Assembly: GCA_964562985.1 (NCBI GenBank)
Contig: CAZLWE010000005.1
Coordinates: 32,722 to 96,721 of the forward strand
Length of the DNA stretch: 64,000 nt
Direction: 5' to 3'
DNA from: SHLQ01 sp964562985
GTDB lineage: Bacteria > Actinomycetota > Acidimicrobiia > Acidimicrobiales > SHLQ01
Below are positions 27,170 through 37,090 of the stretch, piece by piece. The position numbers and the translations under genes are program-made. The stretch's first letter is position 1; every line of letters begins with the position of its first letter. The notes below the pieces were generated by a model. The model saw only the letters and a list, made by a program, of their open reading frames with translations, was not told the origin of the DNA and made no database searches.

Positions 27170-29665
27170 ATGACAATCGACCCGAACCAATGGACGCAAA
27201 AAACCCGCGAAGGCTTCGTCGCCGCGCAGGACCTTGCAAAGACCGAATCACACCCCGAAGTCACCCCCGAGCACCTCTTGCTCGCGCTCGTCGGGCAAGC
27301 CGATGGTGTCGTGCTGCCGATCTTGCAGCGGATGGGCCAGGAGCCGATGGTGGTTCGTAATCGGCTCAACGAGAAGCTGAAAGCCTTGCCGAAGGCATTC
27401 GGCGGGGATGTCCAACAGTCACGGGACCTGATCGGGGCCTTCGAGAAGGCCGACAAGGCCCGAGCCGACCTCGGCGACGACTACCTCTCCACCGAACATC
27501 TGCTCTTGGCGATGGCCGACCGCCTCGACCTCGACCGCAAACAGGTCATGGAGGCGTTGCGCGAAGTTCGGGGCTCTCACCGCGTGACTACCCAGAACCC
27601 CGAGGACCAATACCAGAGCTTGGAGAAGTACGCGCGAGATCTCACGGCCGCTGCGCGAGCCCAGAAACTCGACCCGGTCATCGGCCGCGATGATGAAATT
27701 CGTCGTGTGATTCAAGTCTTGAGCCGGCGGACGAAGAACAACCCGGTCTTGATCGGCGAGCCCGGTGTCGGCAAGACGGCGATTGTCGAAGGGCTCGCGA
27801 ACCGAATCGTTGAGGGCGATGTTCCCGAGTCGCTCAAGAACAAGACGATCATGTCGCTCGATCTGTCTTCGATGGTGGCCGGCGCAAAGTATCGCGGCGA
27901 GTTCGAGGAGCGATTGAAGGCAGTCCTCAAGGAGATTGATGACGCCGACGGCCAGATCATCACGTTCATTGATGAGCTGCATACCGTCGTCGGTGCGGGC
28001 GCGGGCGGAGATAGTTCGATGGATGCAGGAAACATGCTCAAGCCGATGCTCGCCCGCGGCGAGCTCCGGATGATGGGCGCGACCACGCTCGACGAGTTCC
28101 GCAAATACATCGAGAAGGACGCGGCGCTCGAACGCCGGTTCCAGCAAGTTCTGGTCGAACCACCGTCGGTTGAGGACACGGTCGCGATCTTGCGCGGTCT
28201 CGCCGAACGCTATGAAGTGCATCACGGTGTGCGCATTCAAGATGCTGCGCTAGTGAGTGCTGCCGTGCTGTCCGACCGCTATCTAACCGGTCGGTTCCTT
28301 CCGGACAAGGCCATTGACCTCGTCGACGAATCCGCGTCGAAGCTCCGCATCGAGATCGACTCGGTTCCCATTGAGATCGATGTTGTCGACCGGCGAATCC
28401 GCCAGCTCGAAATGGAGCGGGTCGCCCTCCAAAAGGAATCCGACCGTGCATCTCAATCGCGCCTGGAGGACTTGGAAGGCGAGTTGGCGGATCTCACCGA
28501 GCAACTCTCTGCAATGAAGGTGCACTGGCAATCCGAACGCGATGCCATCGACGAGATTCGCACGCGCAAGGAACAGCTCGAGCAGCTCAAGCTCGATGTC
28601 GAGCGAGAGCAGGACCTCGAGAAGGCCGCCGAGATTCGATACGGGCTCATTCCGACCCTCGAAGGAGAGATAGCCGAAGCGACCGGTCGATTGAACGATC
28701 TTCAGGGTGACAACGTGATGCTCAAAGAAGAGGTAGATGCGGAAGATATTGCGGAGGTCGTAAGCGCCTGGACCGGAGTTCCGGTCAGTCGGCTGCTCGA
28801 AGGTGAAGTACAAAAGCTGATCCGTCTTGAGGAGGTTTTGCACCAGCGCGTCATTGGCCAGGAGGACGCGGTGAAGGTAGTCGCCGACGCGATTCGACGG
28901 AGCCGTGCCGGACTCTCTGACCCCAACCGTCCGATCGGCAGCTTCTTGTTCCTTGGTCCCACGGGCGTTGGTAAGACCGAACTCGCTCGCTCACTGGCCG
29001 ACTTCCTCTTCGACGACGAGCGGGCGATGATCCGCATCGACATGAGCGAATACATGGAGAAGCATTCGGTTTCTCGACTGATTGGTGCTCCCCCCGGATA
29101 TGTCGGCTACGACGCGGGAGGGCAACTTACCGAGGCGGTTCGTCGCCGCCCGTACGCTGTTGTGCTGCTCGACGAGGTGGAGAAGGCACATGCTGATGTC
29201 TTCAACGTCTTGTTGCAGCTGCTCGATGATGGCCGACTAACCGATGGCCAGGGTCGAACGGTCGACTTCAGCAATGTCGTGCTCATCATGACGTCGAATC
29301 TTCCGGGCGACCCAATGGCATTCTTCCGGCCGGAGTTCATCAACCGCATCGACGACATGGTGCGCTTCCGCGAACTTACCGAGGACGATCTTCGGGAGAT
29401 CGTCGACATTCAACTCGAAATCTTCAGAGGCCGTCTGGTGGATCGACACATCACGTTGGAGATCAGCGACGACGCCCGGGCGTGGTTGGCCAAGGAAGGC
29501 TACGACCCTGCCTTTGGCGCCCGGCCGCTGAAGCGTGTGGTCCAGCGCGAGGTAGCGGACAAGCTGGCCATCAAACTCCTCGATGGGTCCTTCGAGGATG
29601 AGGCAAGTATCCGCGTAGACGTCGATGCGGAAGGCTCCTCTCTGGTGTTTGTCGAAGAAAGCTAG
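27170..29665 (+). CDS. clpB: Disaggregase ClpB (Hsp104 family)
   Basis: ClpB threads aggregated proteins through its hexameric pore together with DnaK. The 831-residue product has the N-domain repeat pair (1-150) and AAA-1 with GEPGVGKTA near 196. The coiled-coil middle domain covers roughly 405-520. AAA-2 has GPTGVGKTE near 596, and a C-terminal lid follows. It is about 25-30 residues shorter than typical ClpB because the stretch between MTSNL and FRPEFINRID is reduced to PGDPMAF. GGAGG lies just before the ATG. It is likely repressed by HspR. Confidence 0.96.
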   Translation: MTIDPNQWTQKTREGFVAAQDLAKTESHPEVTPEHLLLALVGQADGVVLPILQRMGQEPMVVRNRLNEKLKALPKAFGGDVQQSRDLIGAFEKADKARADLGDDYLSTEHLLLAMADRLDLDRKQVMEALREVRGSHRVTTQNPEDQYQSLEKYARDLTAAARAQKLDPVIGRDDEIRRVIQVLSRRTKNNPVLIGEPGVGKTAIVEGLANRIVEGDVPESLKNKTIMSLDLSSMVAGAKYRGEFEERLKAVLKEIDDADGQIITFIDELHTVVGAGAGGDSSMDAGNMLKPMLARGELRMMGATTLDEFRKYIEKDAALERRFQQVLVEPPSVEDTVAILRGLAERYEVHHGVRIQDAALVSAAVLSDRYLTGRFLPDKAIDLVDESASKLRIEIDSVPIEIDVVDRRIRQLEMERVALQKESDRASQSRLEDLEGELADLTEQLSAMKVHWQSERDAIDEIRTRKEQLEQLKLDVEREQDLEKAAEIRYGLIPTLEGEIAEATGRLNDLQGDNVMLKEEVDAEDIAEVVSAWTGVPVSRLLEGEVQKLIRLEEVLHQRVIGQEDAVKVVADAIRRSRAGLSDPNRPIGSFLFLGPTGVGKTELARSLADFLFDDERAMIRIDMSEYMEKHSVSRLIGAPPGYVGYDAGGQLTEAVRRRPYAVVLLDEVEKAHADVFNVLLQLLDDGRLTDGQGRTVDFSNVVLIMTSNLPGDPMAFFRPEFINRIDDMVRFRELTEDDLREIVDIQLEIFRGRLVDRHITLEISDDARAWLAKEGYDPAFGARPLKRVVQREVADKLAIKLLDGSFEDEASIRVDVDAEGSSLVFVEES

Positions 29666-29789
29666 GCCTGCTGGATCTTCCAAATGGGCCGATTCGGCTA
29701 TCTCATCACCTCGCAAACTGGGGCTAATATCTCGTTAAGTAGCGTTTTGAGCTATAAATACTACACGGCGAGATATACGGAGATAAGCG

Positions 29790-30881
29790 ATGAGTTCCTT
29801 GTTGAAACATCAATCGAAGCGAGCAGCGGGAGGGTTCCTTACCGCAGTGCTGCTGGCCTCGGTATTGAGTGTCGCCGCGGTCTCGGCGCAGACGAGCTCC
29901 GGCTCCAGTTGTTCCGGCGATTTCGTCCGTGACATCGAGGGCATCCAATTCATCGTTGGCGGTGTCACCACGGCAGACCTCGCGCTGGCTGCCCCAATTC
30001 CTGCGGGCACCTACGACCTCAACGCCGCTTCACGCGACGAACACAATGGTCGAGAGTCCCTAGCCCCTCAGCCCCAAGAGCAGTGGGTCGTTGAGTTCCT
30101 CGATAGCAATGGCAACGTCCTCGCCACCTCTCAACCGACGGCGGATCTGGCGGACAACACGGCTGCGGCGACCTGGGATGGCTCGATCGGCTCCGTCACG
30201 CTTGCTGCTGACGCAGTGTCCGCACGAGCTGTTCACGCAGCGCCAACGTCATCGAGTGCAAACTCGGTGTTTCCTGTCTGCCTCGGTGCAACCCTCAATG
30301 CACCTGTCGCTGTCGCCGAGGACCCAGCCGACGATGAGGTCGCTCGAAGCGTTGGTGGCGACGAGGACCCAGTGACATCGTCAATCACCCTCGACTATGA
30401 CTCCGATGCTGAGGCCACTTCCTCGGCTGCAGTCATCTGCGACAACAGCGCCAACGTAGAGGCTGGAGACCAGATCGACATCGTCGTAGACGATATTGAA
30501 CTCGGCAGCGAGTGCGTCGTGGGCTACCCAGAGAACCTCAGTTGCACAGTCGTTGTCGATCCCGCCCCGAGCAATGTTGGTGAACGTGCTGGCGAAGTCA
30601 TCATTGGATTCCCTGCTGATGCTCCGTTGTCGGTATTCGTCGACATCGACTGCACGGACCCAGAGCTCGCAGCGGCGCCGGTGGTAACGACCGTTGCACC
30701 TGAACCAGCCGCTCCGGCAGTGACTACGACCGCAGCGCCTGCTCCCGTAACCACCACGACGGTGGCGTCCGCTGTAGCAGCAGCCACGGCAACGCCAACC
30801 ACTGTTGTCTCCTCGACGCAGAACGCACCGGCCGCACCCGCCGCTCAACCACGAGTCGGTACCCCAGCCTTTACCGGCTAG
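29790..30881 (+). CDS. Secreted protein with Thr/Pro/Ala-rich C-terminus
   Basis: The 363-residue product follows GGAG and an A/T-rich promoter-like region (29666-29789). It has a signal peptide (KRAAGGFLTAVLLASVLSVAAVSAQ, cleavage near residue 34) and an Ig-like or beta-rich middle with paired cysteines. The C-terminal region, from about 295, is rich in Thr/Ala/Pro. The protein ends in GTPAFTG, which resembles a sortase-like LPxTG core but lacks the membrane segment and basic tail that sorting needs. The function is unknown; it may be a cell-surface protein. Confidence 0.75.
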   Translation: MSSLLKHQSKRAAGGFLTAVLLASVLSVAAVSAQTSSGSSCSGDFVRDIEGIQFIVGGVTTADLALAAPIPAGTYDLNAASRDEHNGRESLAPQPQEQWVVEFLDSNGNVLATSQPTADLADNTAAATWDGSIGSVTLAADAVSARAVHAAPTSSSANSVFPVCLGATLNAPVAVAEDPADDEVARSVGGDEDPVTSSITLDYDSDAEATSSAAVICDNSANVEAGDQIDIVVDDIELGSECVVGYPENLSCTVVVDPAPSNVGERAGEVIIGFPADAPLSVFVDIDCTDPELAAAPVVTTVAPEPAAPAVTTTAAPAPVTTTTVASAVAAATATPTTVVSSTQNAPAAPAAQPRVGTPAFTG

Positions 30882-30888
30882 CCGATTC

Positions 30889-31401
30889 TTATTCTGGAAG
30901 TTGCTCGGGCCCGTCACTGGGTCCGAGCTTCTTCGCGTACCAGCGCTGCGCGTAGGGGTTGTCGTTGTAGGCAGCGACGCTGAGGTAGCCCCGGCTGGTG
31001 TACATAGCGATCGCCTCGTGGAGCACGGAGTTGGTGTCGAGATACACCGTGTGGGCCTCGAAGGCGTGGCCAACATCTTCGAGATATCGCAGTGTCGCGG
31101 CACCAACGCCTCTCCCACGCCAGGCGGGGTCGACCCACATTCGCTTGATCTCAGCCACCTGTGACTCGAGCAGCTGAATCCCTCCACAGGAGACCACCTG
31201 GTCATTCACGAATCCAAGAATGAATCGTCCCTTGGGTTCGCGAAACTGGTCTGCTCCGTGGGTCAACGCATCTCCCGGATCGAAGCCATTGGTGAAACGA
31301 GTGGCGAGTTCGGCGAAGTAGGCGGTCATCGCATCTACTGCTTCTTGGCTCTGCGGATCTACCGCAGCAAATATGACAGAGGTTTCGGGTTTGTTGCCCA
31401 C
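30889..31401 (-). CDS. GNAT-family acetyltransferase
   Basis: The 170-residue product (from GTG 31401) has the acetyl-CoA motif KRMWVDPAWRGRGVGAATLR and a following helix/strand pair (VYLDTNSVLHEAIAMYTSRG) ending GYLSVAAYNDNPYAQRW. This C-terminal pattern is common in small-molecule GNATs. A longer frame to 31467 would run into the purA ribosome-binding region, so I prefer the internal GTG, which follows AGGG. It is divergent from purA. The substrate cannot be told from sequence. Confidence 0.8.
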   Translation of the reverse strand: MGNKPETSVIFAAVDPQSQEAVDAMTAYFAELATRFTNGFDPGDALTHGADQFREPKGRFILGFVNDQVVSCGGIQLLESQVAEIKRMWVDPAWRGRGVGAATLRYLEDVGHAFEAHTVYLDTNSVLHEAIAMYTSRGYLSVAAYNDNPYAQRWYAKKLGPSDGPEQLPE

Positions 31402-31469
31402 GGTGTTCGACCCTATCCGTCCCGATAAAGTCAATCGGTTCTGATTTTCTGAATGGAAGGACACCACCT

Positions 31470-32750
31470 ATGGGAGCGACCGTCATTGTCGGTACGCAGT
31501 GGGGTGACGAAGGCAAGGGCAAGTTCACCGACTTGCTGGCGCGAGACATGACCACCGTTGTGCGTTTCCAGGGTGGACACAACGCCGGCCACACCATCGT
31601 TGTCGAAGGGGAGAGCTTTGCACTGCAGCTCGTGCCCTCAGGCGTGCTCTACGACCACATCACTCCCGTCATCGGAAATGGTGTCGTTGTCGACGCCGGC
31701 GTATTGCTCAAAGAGATGGCGATGCTCGAGTCAAAGGGCGTCGATACCGCGCGTCTGCGGGTAAGTGGAAACGCCCACCTCATCTTCCCGTACCACCAGA
31801 GCCTCGACGCGTTGCAAGAACGCGCACTTGGCAAGAACAAGCTCGGCACCACCAAGCGAGGCATCGGACCGTCGTACGCCGACAAGTCCATGCGTACTGG
31901 CCTGCGGATGCAGGACATCCTCGATGAGAAGATCTTCCGAGCGAAGCTCGAGGTAGTACTCAATCAGCTCAATCCGATCATGGCCCGGGTGTACAACAAG
32001 ATGGGCTTCGAGATCGACGAGATCGTCGACACGTTCCAGAACGAATACCGCCCCAAGCTTGAGCCGCTGATCGACGACGCGATTTCGTTGGTCCATGATC
32101 GTCTCGAAGCCGGAGACGAGATCTTGCTCGAAGGTGCACAGGCGACCTTCCTCGACCTCGACCACGGCACGTACCCGTTCGTGACCTCGTCGAACCCAAC
32201 CGCCGGTGGCGCGTGCGTGGGCTCGGGCGTCGGACCGCGCTACATCGATCGGGTTGTCGGTGTTGCGAAGGCATACATCACGCGTGTTGGTTCGGGGCCC
32301 TTCGTCACCGAACTCTTCGATGAGGTTGGCGACCACATCGTCGATGTGGGTCATGAGTTCGGCACGAACACCGGTCGGCGACGCCGTCCCGGCTACTTCG
32401 ATTGCGTCATGATGCGCTACGCCCGCCGGGTGAACTCGCTATCGGAAATGGCTGTCGCGAAGCTCGACGTGCTCGATCAACTCGACGAGATCAAGGTGTG
32501 CGTGGCCTATGAACATAAGGGCGAACGACTCGACGACTATCCGTACCACCAGAGCGTTCTCCATGACTGCAAGCCGATCTATGAGACCCTTCCCGGTTGG
32601 AAGACCGACCTCACCGGTGTCACGAGCAAAGCAGAGCTTCCCACCGAGGCTGCCGACTACTTGGCGTTTCTCGCCGATCAGTGCGGTTTGCCTGTGACGC
32701 TCGTGGGCGTTGGCCCCGGCCGCAAGCAGGTCTTCGACTTCTCCGCATGA
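31470..32750 (+). CDS. purA: Adenylosuccinate synthetase
   Basis: PurA joins IMP and aspartate with GTP to give adenylosuccinate, the first committed step to AMP. The 426-residue product has the GTP-binding start VIVGTQWGDEGKGK, the GHNAGHT loop and GTTKRGIGPSYADK. Asp and Gly residues of the active site are in place and length is normal. GGAAGG lies upstream of the ATG. It overlaps purD by ATGA. Confidence 0.97.
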   Translation: MGATVIVGTQWGDEGKGKFTDLLARDMTTVVRFQGGHNAGHTIVVEGESFALQLVPSGVLYDHITPVIGNGVVVDAGVLLKEMAMLESKGVDTARLRVSGNAHLIFPYHQSLDALQERALGKNKLGTTKRGIGPSYADKSMRTGLRMQDILDEKIFRAKLEVVLNQLNPIMARVYNKMGFEIDEIVDTFQNEYRPKLEPLIDDAISLVHDRLEAGDEILLEGAQATFLDLDHGTYPFVTSSNPTAGGACVGSGVGPRYIDRVVGVAKAYITRVGSGPFVTELFDEVGDHIVDVGHEFGTNTGRRRRPGYFDCVMMRYARRVNSLSEMAVAKLDVLDQLDEIKVCVAYEHKGERLDDYPYHQSVLHDCKPIYETLPGWKTDLTGVTSKAELPTEAADYLAFLADQCGLPVTLVGVGPGRKQVFDFSA

Positions 32751-33970
32751 GAGTTGTAGTCGTTGGATCGGGTGGTCGCGAGCACGCGCTTGCCGACGTG
32801 CTCGGACGCACCGCGACCGACGTTGTCGTAACCCCGGGCAACGCAGGCATCTCCGGATCGGTTGACACCCCCGCCACTGAACTCGACGCCGATCTCTTTG
32901 TGATCGGCCCAGAGGTCCCGCTTGTCGATGGCCTCGCGGACGAACTCCGTAGTCAAGGCAAGCTGGTTTTCGGTCCGGGCGCTGATGGCGCGCAGCTCGA
33001 AGGGTCCAAGGCCTACATGAAACAGCTCTTGGTTGCGGCCGGAGTGCCGACGGCCGCTCACGGAGCTTTCACCGAGGCTGCCCCGGCGCTCGAGTTCCTC
33101 GCCACCATGTCGGCGCCGTTCGTCATCAAGACCGACGGTCTGGCTGCGGGCAAAGGTGTGTTGGTTACCGACGACCGTGCTGAGGCCGAAGCAGCTATCC
33201 ACGACTACCTTGCTGGTGACGCCTTCGGCGATGCGGGCAAAACGGTCGTGATCGAAGAAGGACTCGTCGGACCCGAGGTATCAGTCTTTGCGATCTGCGA
33301 TGGGACCAAAGCGGTTGCGCTCGCTCCGGCCCAAGACCATAAGCGCATTGGCGATGGCGACACCGGCCCGAACACCGGCGGTATGGGCGCCTACACGCCG
33401 CTGCCATGGGCCGACGGCGACCTGGTCGACACCATCATGACCAGCTGCATCGAACCGACCTTGGCGGAGCTGCGTAAACGCGGCATCGATTATCGCGGCA
33501 CGCTCTTTGCTGGCCTGATGTTGACCGAGGCAGGCCCGAAGATGCTCGAATACAACATTCGCTTCGGTGACCCCGAAACCCAAGTGGTGTTGCCACGAAT
33601 CGATTCCGACCTCGGCCAACTCCTCGCCGAAGCAGCGGGCGGAAACATTGCGACCGACCCGGTCTTCTCCGATGATTCTCTGGTCGCCGTGGTGTGTGCG
33701 AGCGAGGGCTATCCCGCCTCTGCTCGAACCGGCGATGTGATCGACGGTATCGAAGCCGCCCGCGCGCTCGATGGCGTGTCCGTCTACTGCGCCGGGGTAA
33801 AGACCAACGACGCTGGTGAACTGATCACCGGTGGTGGGCGAGTGCTGAACGTGATCGGCCGCGGCTCCACCATGGCCGAAGCCATAAGTCGGGCATATGC
33901 CGGTGTCGCTGAGATCTCCTGGCCCGGAATGCAACACCGCACCGACATCGCACATCAAGCAAGTAGCTAA
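32747..33970 (+). CDS. purD: Phosphoribosylamine-glycine ligase
   Basis: PurD (GARS) makes glycinamide ribonucleotide from phosphoribosylamine, glycine and ATP. The 407-residue product starts at ATG 32747 inside the purA stop and opens MRVVVVGSGGREHALADVL, the family start. GPEVPLVDGLAD and the ATP-grasp region KTDGLAAGKGVLV follow. The frame is open further upstream in purA but unrelated there. Confidence 0.96.
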   Translation: MRVVVVGSGGREHALADVLGRTATDVVVTPGNAGISGSVDTPATELDADLFVIGPEVPLVDGLADELRSQGKLVFGPGADGAQLEGSKAYMKQLLVAAGVPTAAHGAFTEAAPALEFLATMSAPFVIKTDGLAAGKGVLVTDDRAEAEAAIHDYLAGDAFGDAGKTVVIEEGLVGPEVSVFAICDGTKAVALAPAQDHKRIGDGDTGPNTGGMGAYTPLPWADGDLVDTIMTSCIEPTLAELRKRGIDYRGTLFAGLMLTEAGPKMLEYNIRFGDPETQVVLPRIDSDLGQLLAEAAGGNIATDPVFSDDSLVAVVCASEGYPASARTGDVIDGIEAARALDGVSVYCAGVKTNDAGELITGGGRVLNVIGRGSTMAEAISRAYAGVAEISWPGMQHRTDIAHQASS

Positions 33971-33982
33971 GGCGTCCTACCA

Positions 33983-34198
33983 ATGTCTGACCTAGTCCAG
34001 ATCGCACTCACGAACGATCGCTTCGAAAGCGACATTCTCGCGCAGGCCGTACGGGCTGAGGGCTACACGGTTCAGCTGGTGCACCACGACGAGCTCGGCA
34101 GCGGAACCACGTCGATTACGCGGCCCAGCTATCTGCTCGCGCACGACGCCGACGCCGAGGCCATTCGCGAGATACTCGCCCGCTCGATCGAGAGCTAG
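33983..34198 (+). CDS. Small DUF2007-like protein
   Basis: The 71-residue product (SDLVQIALTNDRFESDILAQ...) has the short alpha/beta pattern of DUF2007-type proteins: an N-terminal strand, a helix with a Glu-Ala pair, a strand VQLVHHDE and a final helix EAIREILARS. These are sometimes called putative signal-transducing proteins, without a known activity. It lies 12 bp after purD in the same direction, so it may ride on the purine operon. The family call is tentative. Confidence 0.55.
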   Translation: MSDLVQIALTNDRFESDILAQAVRAEGYTVQLVHHDELGSGTTSITRPSYLLAHDADAEAIREILARSIES

Positions 34199-34232
34199 GT
34201 CCGGCCTAGTTCAGCTGGGCTAGCTTCGATCC

Positions 34233-34658
34233 GTGGCGAACAAGACCAAACCGACGACCGTTGACCCCGCGGCTTACATCGCGTCGATCGAACACGACAC
34301 CCGTCGTGAAGACGCGCTGACGTTGCTGGAACTGATGGGCCGCCTCAGTGGGTTCGAGGCCAAGATGTGGGGACCGACCATGGTGGGCTTTGGTCGCTAT
34401 CACTACAAGTACGACACCGGTCGTGAAGGTGACTGGTTCATGGTTGGGTTCTCACCGCGCAAAGCCAACCAAGTCATCTACCTCATGCCGGGATACGAGA
34501 ACTTCGACGATGAGTTGGCACGGCTTGGCAAGCACAAGATCGGGAAGAGCTGTCTCTACATCAACAAACTCGCCGACGTTGACCTCGCTGTCGTCGAGGA
34601 GATGGTGCAGTACACCCTCGACCTCTTACACGAGAACTACGAAACCTCGCCCGAATAA
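34233..34658 (+). CDS. DUF1801 domain protein
   Basis: The 141-residue product starts with GTG and matches DUF1801 (YdhG-like): VDPAAYIASIEHDTRREDAL, then MWGPTMVGFGRYHY and later GFSPRKANQVIYLM. The ending GKSCLYINKLADVDLAVVEE is also typical. The family's function is not established. It is 34 bp after the small DUF2007-like gene and 18 bp before purB, in the same direction, so it is probably co-transcribed in the purine group. Confidence 0.82.
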   Translation: MANKTKPTTVDPAAYIASIEHDTRREDALTLLELMGRLSGFEAKMWGPTMVGFGRYHYKYDTGREGDWFMVGFSPRKANQVIYLMPGYENFDDELARLGKHKIGKSCLYINKLADVDLAVVEEMVQYTLDLLHENYETSPE

Positions 34659-34676
34659 GAGTCGCGATACGCTCGA

Positions 34677-36098
34677 ATGGTGACACTGCCGAACGTTCTT
34701 GCCAATCGATACGCCAGCGTTGGAATGGTTGGCATCTGGTCTCCCGAAGCCAAGATCGTGCTCGAACGAGAGCTGTGGATCGCCGTGTTGCAGGCGCAGA
34801 AAGACCTCGGCGTCGATGTGCCCGACGGTGTGATCGAGGCGTACTCCGCAGCAGTAGCGCAGGTCGACCTCGCCTCGATCGCCGACCGGGAAAAGGTGAC
34901 CCGTCACGATGTGAAGGCCCGCATCGAAGAGTTCAGCGCGCTGGCAGGTCACGAACACATTCACAAGGGAATGACGTCTCGCGATCTCACCGAGAACGTG
35001 GAACAGCTGCAGATCAAGCGAGGCCTTGAACTCGTTCGCAGTCGAATCGTCACCACCTTGGCTCGGCTCGCTGAACTTGCCGAGCAGTACCGGGATACCG
35101 CAATGGCCGGTCGCAGTCACAACGTCGCCGCCCAGGTCACAACTCTCGGCAAGCGGTTCGCGAACGCTGCCGAAGAGCTGCTGCAAGCGCACGCCCGCGT
35201 CGATGAGCTGATCGCCCGGTATCCGCTGCGTGGCATCAAGGGGCCTATGGGCACCCAACAGGATTTGCTCGACCTCCTCGACGACGAGGCGACCGTCGAT
35301 GAGCTCGAACAGCGGGTGGCAGCTCATCTCGGATTCGCGAACACCCTCGACAGCGTCGGCCAGGTGTACCCACGCTCGCTTGACCTCGATGTTGTCACCG
35401 CGCTGTCGCAGGTCGCGGCAGGCCCGTCGAGCTTTTGCACCACCTTGCGATTGATGGCTGGCCAGGAGGTCGTGACCGAAGGCTTCAAAGAAGGCCAGGT
35501 CGGGTCGTCGGCAATGCCGCACAAGATGAACGCCCGGTCGTCGGAACGAGTGGTCGGGTTCCAGTCGATCCTTCGTGGCCACGTCACCATGGTGAGTTCG
35601 CTCGCCGGCGACCAATGGAACGAAGGCGACGTCAGTTGCTCGGTGGTTCGCCGTGTAGCCGTGCCCGATGCCTTCCTCGCGATCGATGGGCTCTTCGAGA
35701 CCTTCCTGACGATCCTCGATGAGTTCGGGGCCTTCCCCGCGGTCATCGATCGTGAGCTCGAGCGCTACCTTCCGTTCCTCTCGACCACCAAGTTGTTGAT
35801 CGCAGCCGTCAAGGCAGGCGCCGGCCGTGAAGAAGCCCACGAGGCGATCAAGGAGCACGCTGTCGCCGTGGCGCTAGAGATGCGCCAGTCGGGCCGAACG
35901 GATAACGACCTGCTCGACCGACTGGCTGCCGACGAGCGTTTCCCGGTGGATCCCGCCGAGCTTGCTGACGTGCTGTCGAACCCACTTGAACTCGCAGGCC
36001 GTGCCCAGAGCCAAGTCGACGCCATCGTGGGCCGAGTGGCCGCGCTTGTCGCCGACAACCCCGAAGCCGCCGCGTACCGCCCGGGCGAGATCCTGTAG
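34677..36098 (+). CDS. purB: Adenylosuccinate lyase
   Basis: PurB cleaves both SAICAR and adenylosuccinate, releasing fumarate. The 473-residue product has the fumarase-superfamily signature GSSAMPHKMNARSSERV and the TSRDLTENVEQLQIKRGL active-site segment. The C-terminal helical domain is complete and length is normal. It acts both in the pathway leading to IMP and in the step after purA. Confidence 0.96.
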   Translation: MVTLPNVLANRYASVGMVGIWSPEAKIVLERELWIAVLQAQKDLGVDVPDGVIEAYSAAVAQVDLASIADREKVTRHDVKARIEEFSALAGHEHIHKGMTSRDLTENVEQLQIKRGLELVRSRIVTTLARLAELAEQYRDTAMAGRSHNVAAQVTTLGKRFANAAEELLQAHARVDELIARYPLRGIKGPMGTQQDLLDLLDDEATVDELEQRVAAHLGFANTLDSVGQVYPRSLDLDVVTALSQVAAGPSSFCTTLRLMAGQEVVTEGFKEGQVGSSAMPHKMNARSSERVVGFQSILRGHVTMVSSLAGDQWNEGDVSCSVVRRVAVPDAFLAIDGLFETFLTILDEFGAFPAVIDRELERYLPFLSTTKLLIAAVKAGAGREEAHEAIKEHAVAVALEMRQSGRTDNDLLDRLAADERFPVDPAELADVLSNPLELAGRAQSQVDAIVGRVAALVADNPEAAAYRPGEIL

Positions 36099-36177
36099 AG
36101 AAAGATCGGGTCGAGCAACACCACGTCGAGCCCGAGTACGGATGCAAGTCCACCTCTTCGGCCCTAGGTTCTGAGGG

Positions 36178-37062
36178 GTGAAACTGGGTATACCGCATCT
36201 GTACACGGGCAAAGTTCGAGACATGTATGACGCTGGCGATGACACGCTGCTCATCGTGGCGAGCGACCGGCTGTCGGCCTTCGATGTGGTGATGGCCGAA
36301 CCAGTGCCGAGTAAGGGTCGGGTGCTCACCGCCATCTCCGCGTTCTGGTTCGAGAAGCTCAGCCACCTCGCGCCGAACCATGTGATCTCGACCAACGTCG
36401 ACGACTACCCCGATGGCGCTCGAACACCCGAGCTCGCTGGCCGTTCGATGCACGTCCGCAAAGCGGAGATGTTGCCGATCGAATGCATCGTGCGCGGCTA
36501 CATCAGCGGCTCGGGGTGGCGTGAGTATGTCGCCAGCGGCACGGTCCACGGCGAGGCTATGCCAGAGGGTCTTCTGCACAGCGCGCAGCTCCCAAAGCCC
36601 ATCTTCACGCCGAGCACGAAAGCTGCAGACGGGCTCCACGACGAGAACATCAGCTTCGCCCAAGCAGTCGACATGGTCGGCACTGACATCGCCGAACAAG
36701 CTCGCGAGATGTCGCTCGCGCTCTACTCCGAAGCAGCCGTCTGGGCGGCCGAACGAGGCATCATCCTGGCCGACACCAAGTTCGAGCTGGGCTTCGTCGA
36801 CGGCGAACTCGTCGTCGCCGATGAGATGCTCACGCCAGACTCATCGCGCTATTGGCCCAAGGATCAATGGGAACCTGGGACCATCCCGCCGAGCTACGAC
36901 AAGCAACCGGTCCGTGACTTTCTCGACGGGCTCGACTGGGACAAGACACCCCCGCCACCGCCCGTCCCCGATGACGTGATCGCCGCGACGAGCAGTCGGT
37001 ATATCGAGGGGTATGAGACCATCACCGGATTGTCGTTCGCCGACTGGCACGGTTCCGCGTGA
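36178..37062 (+). CDS. purC: SAICAR synthetase
   Basis: PurC joins CAIR with aspartate to give SAICAR. The 294-residue product starts with GTG 36178 (KLGIPHLYTGKVRDMYDAGD, ATP-binding start). It has SDRLSAFDVVMAEP and the CIVRGYISGSGWREY and ADTKFELGFVDGELVVADE motifs of the family. It begins an apparent purC-purS-purQ run. Confidence 0.96.
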   Translation: MKLGIPHLYTGKVRDMYDAGDDTLLIVASDRLSAFDVVMAEPVPSKGRVLTAISAFWFEKLSHLAPNHVISTNVDDYPDGARTPELAGRSMHVRKAEMLPIECIVRGYISGSGWREYVASGTVHGEAMPEGLLHSAQLPKPIFTPSTKAADGLHDENISFAQAVDMVGTDIAEQAREMSLALYSEAAVWAAERGIILADTKFELGFVDGELVVADEMLTPDSSRYWPKDQWEPGTIPPSYDKQPVRDFLDGLDWDKTPPPPPVPDDVIAATSSRYIEGYETITGLSFADWHGSA

Positions 37063-37090
37063 TGGCCCACCGAACGGATAGGTTCAACGT

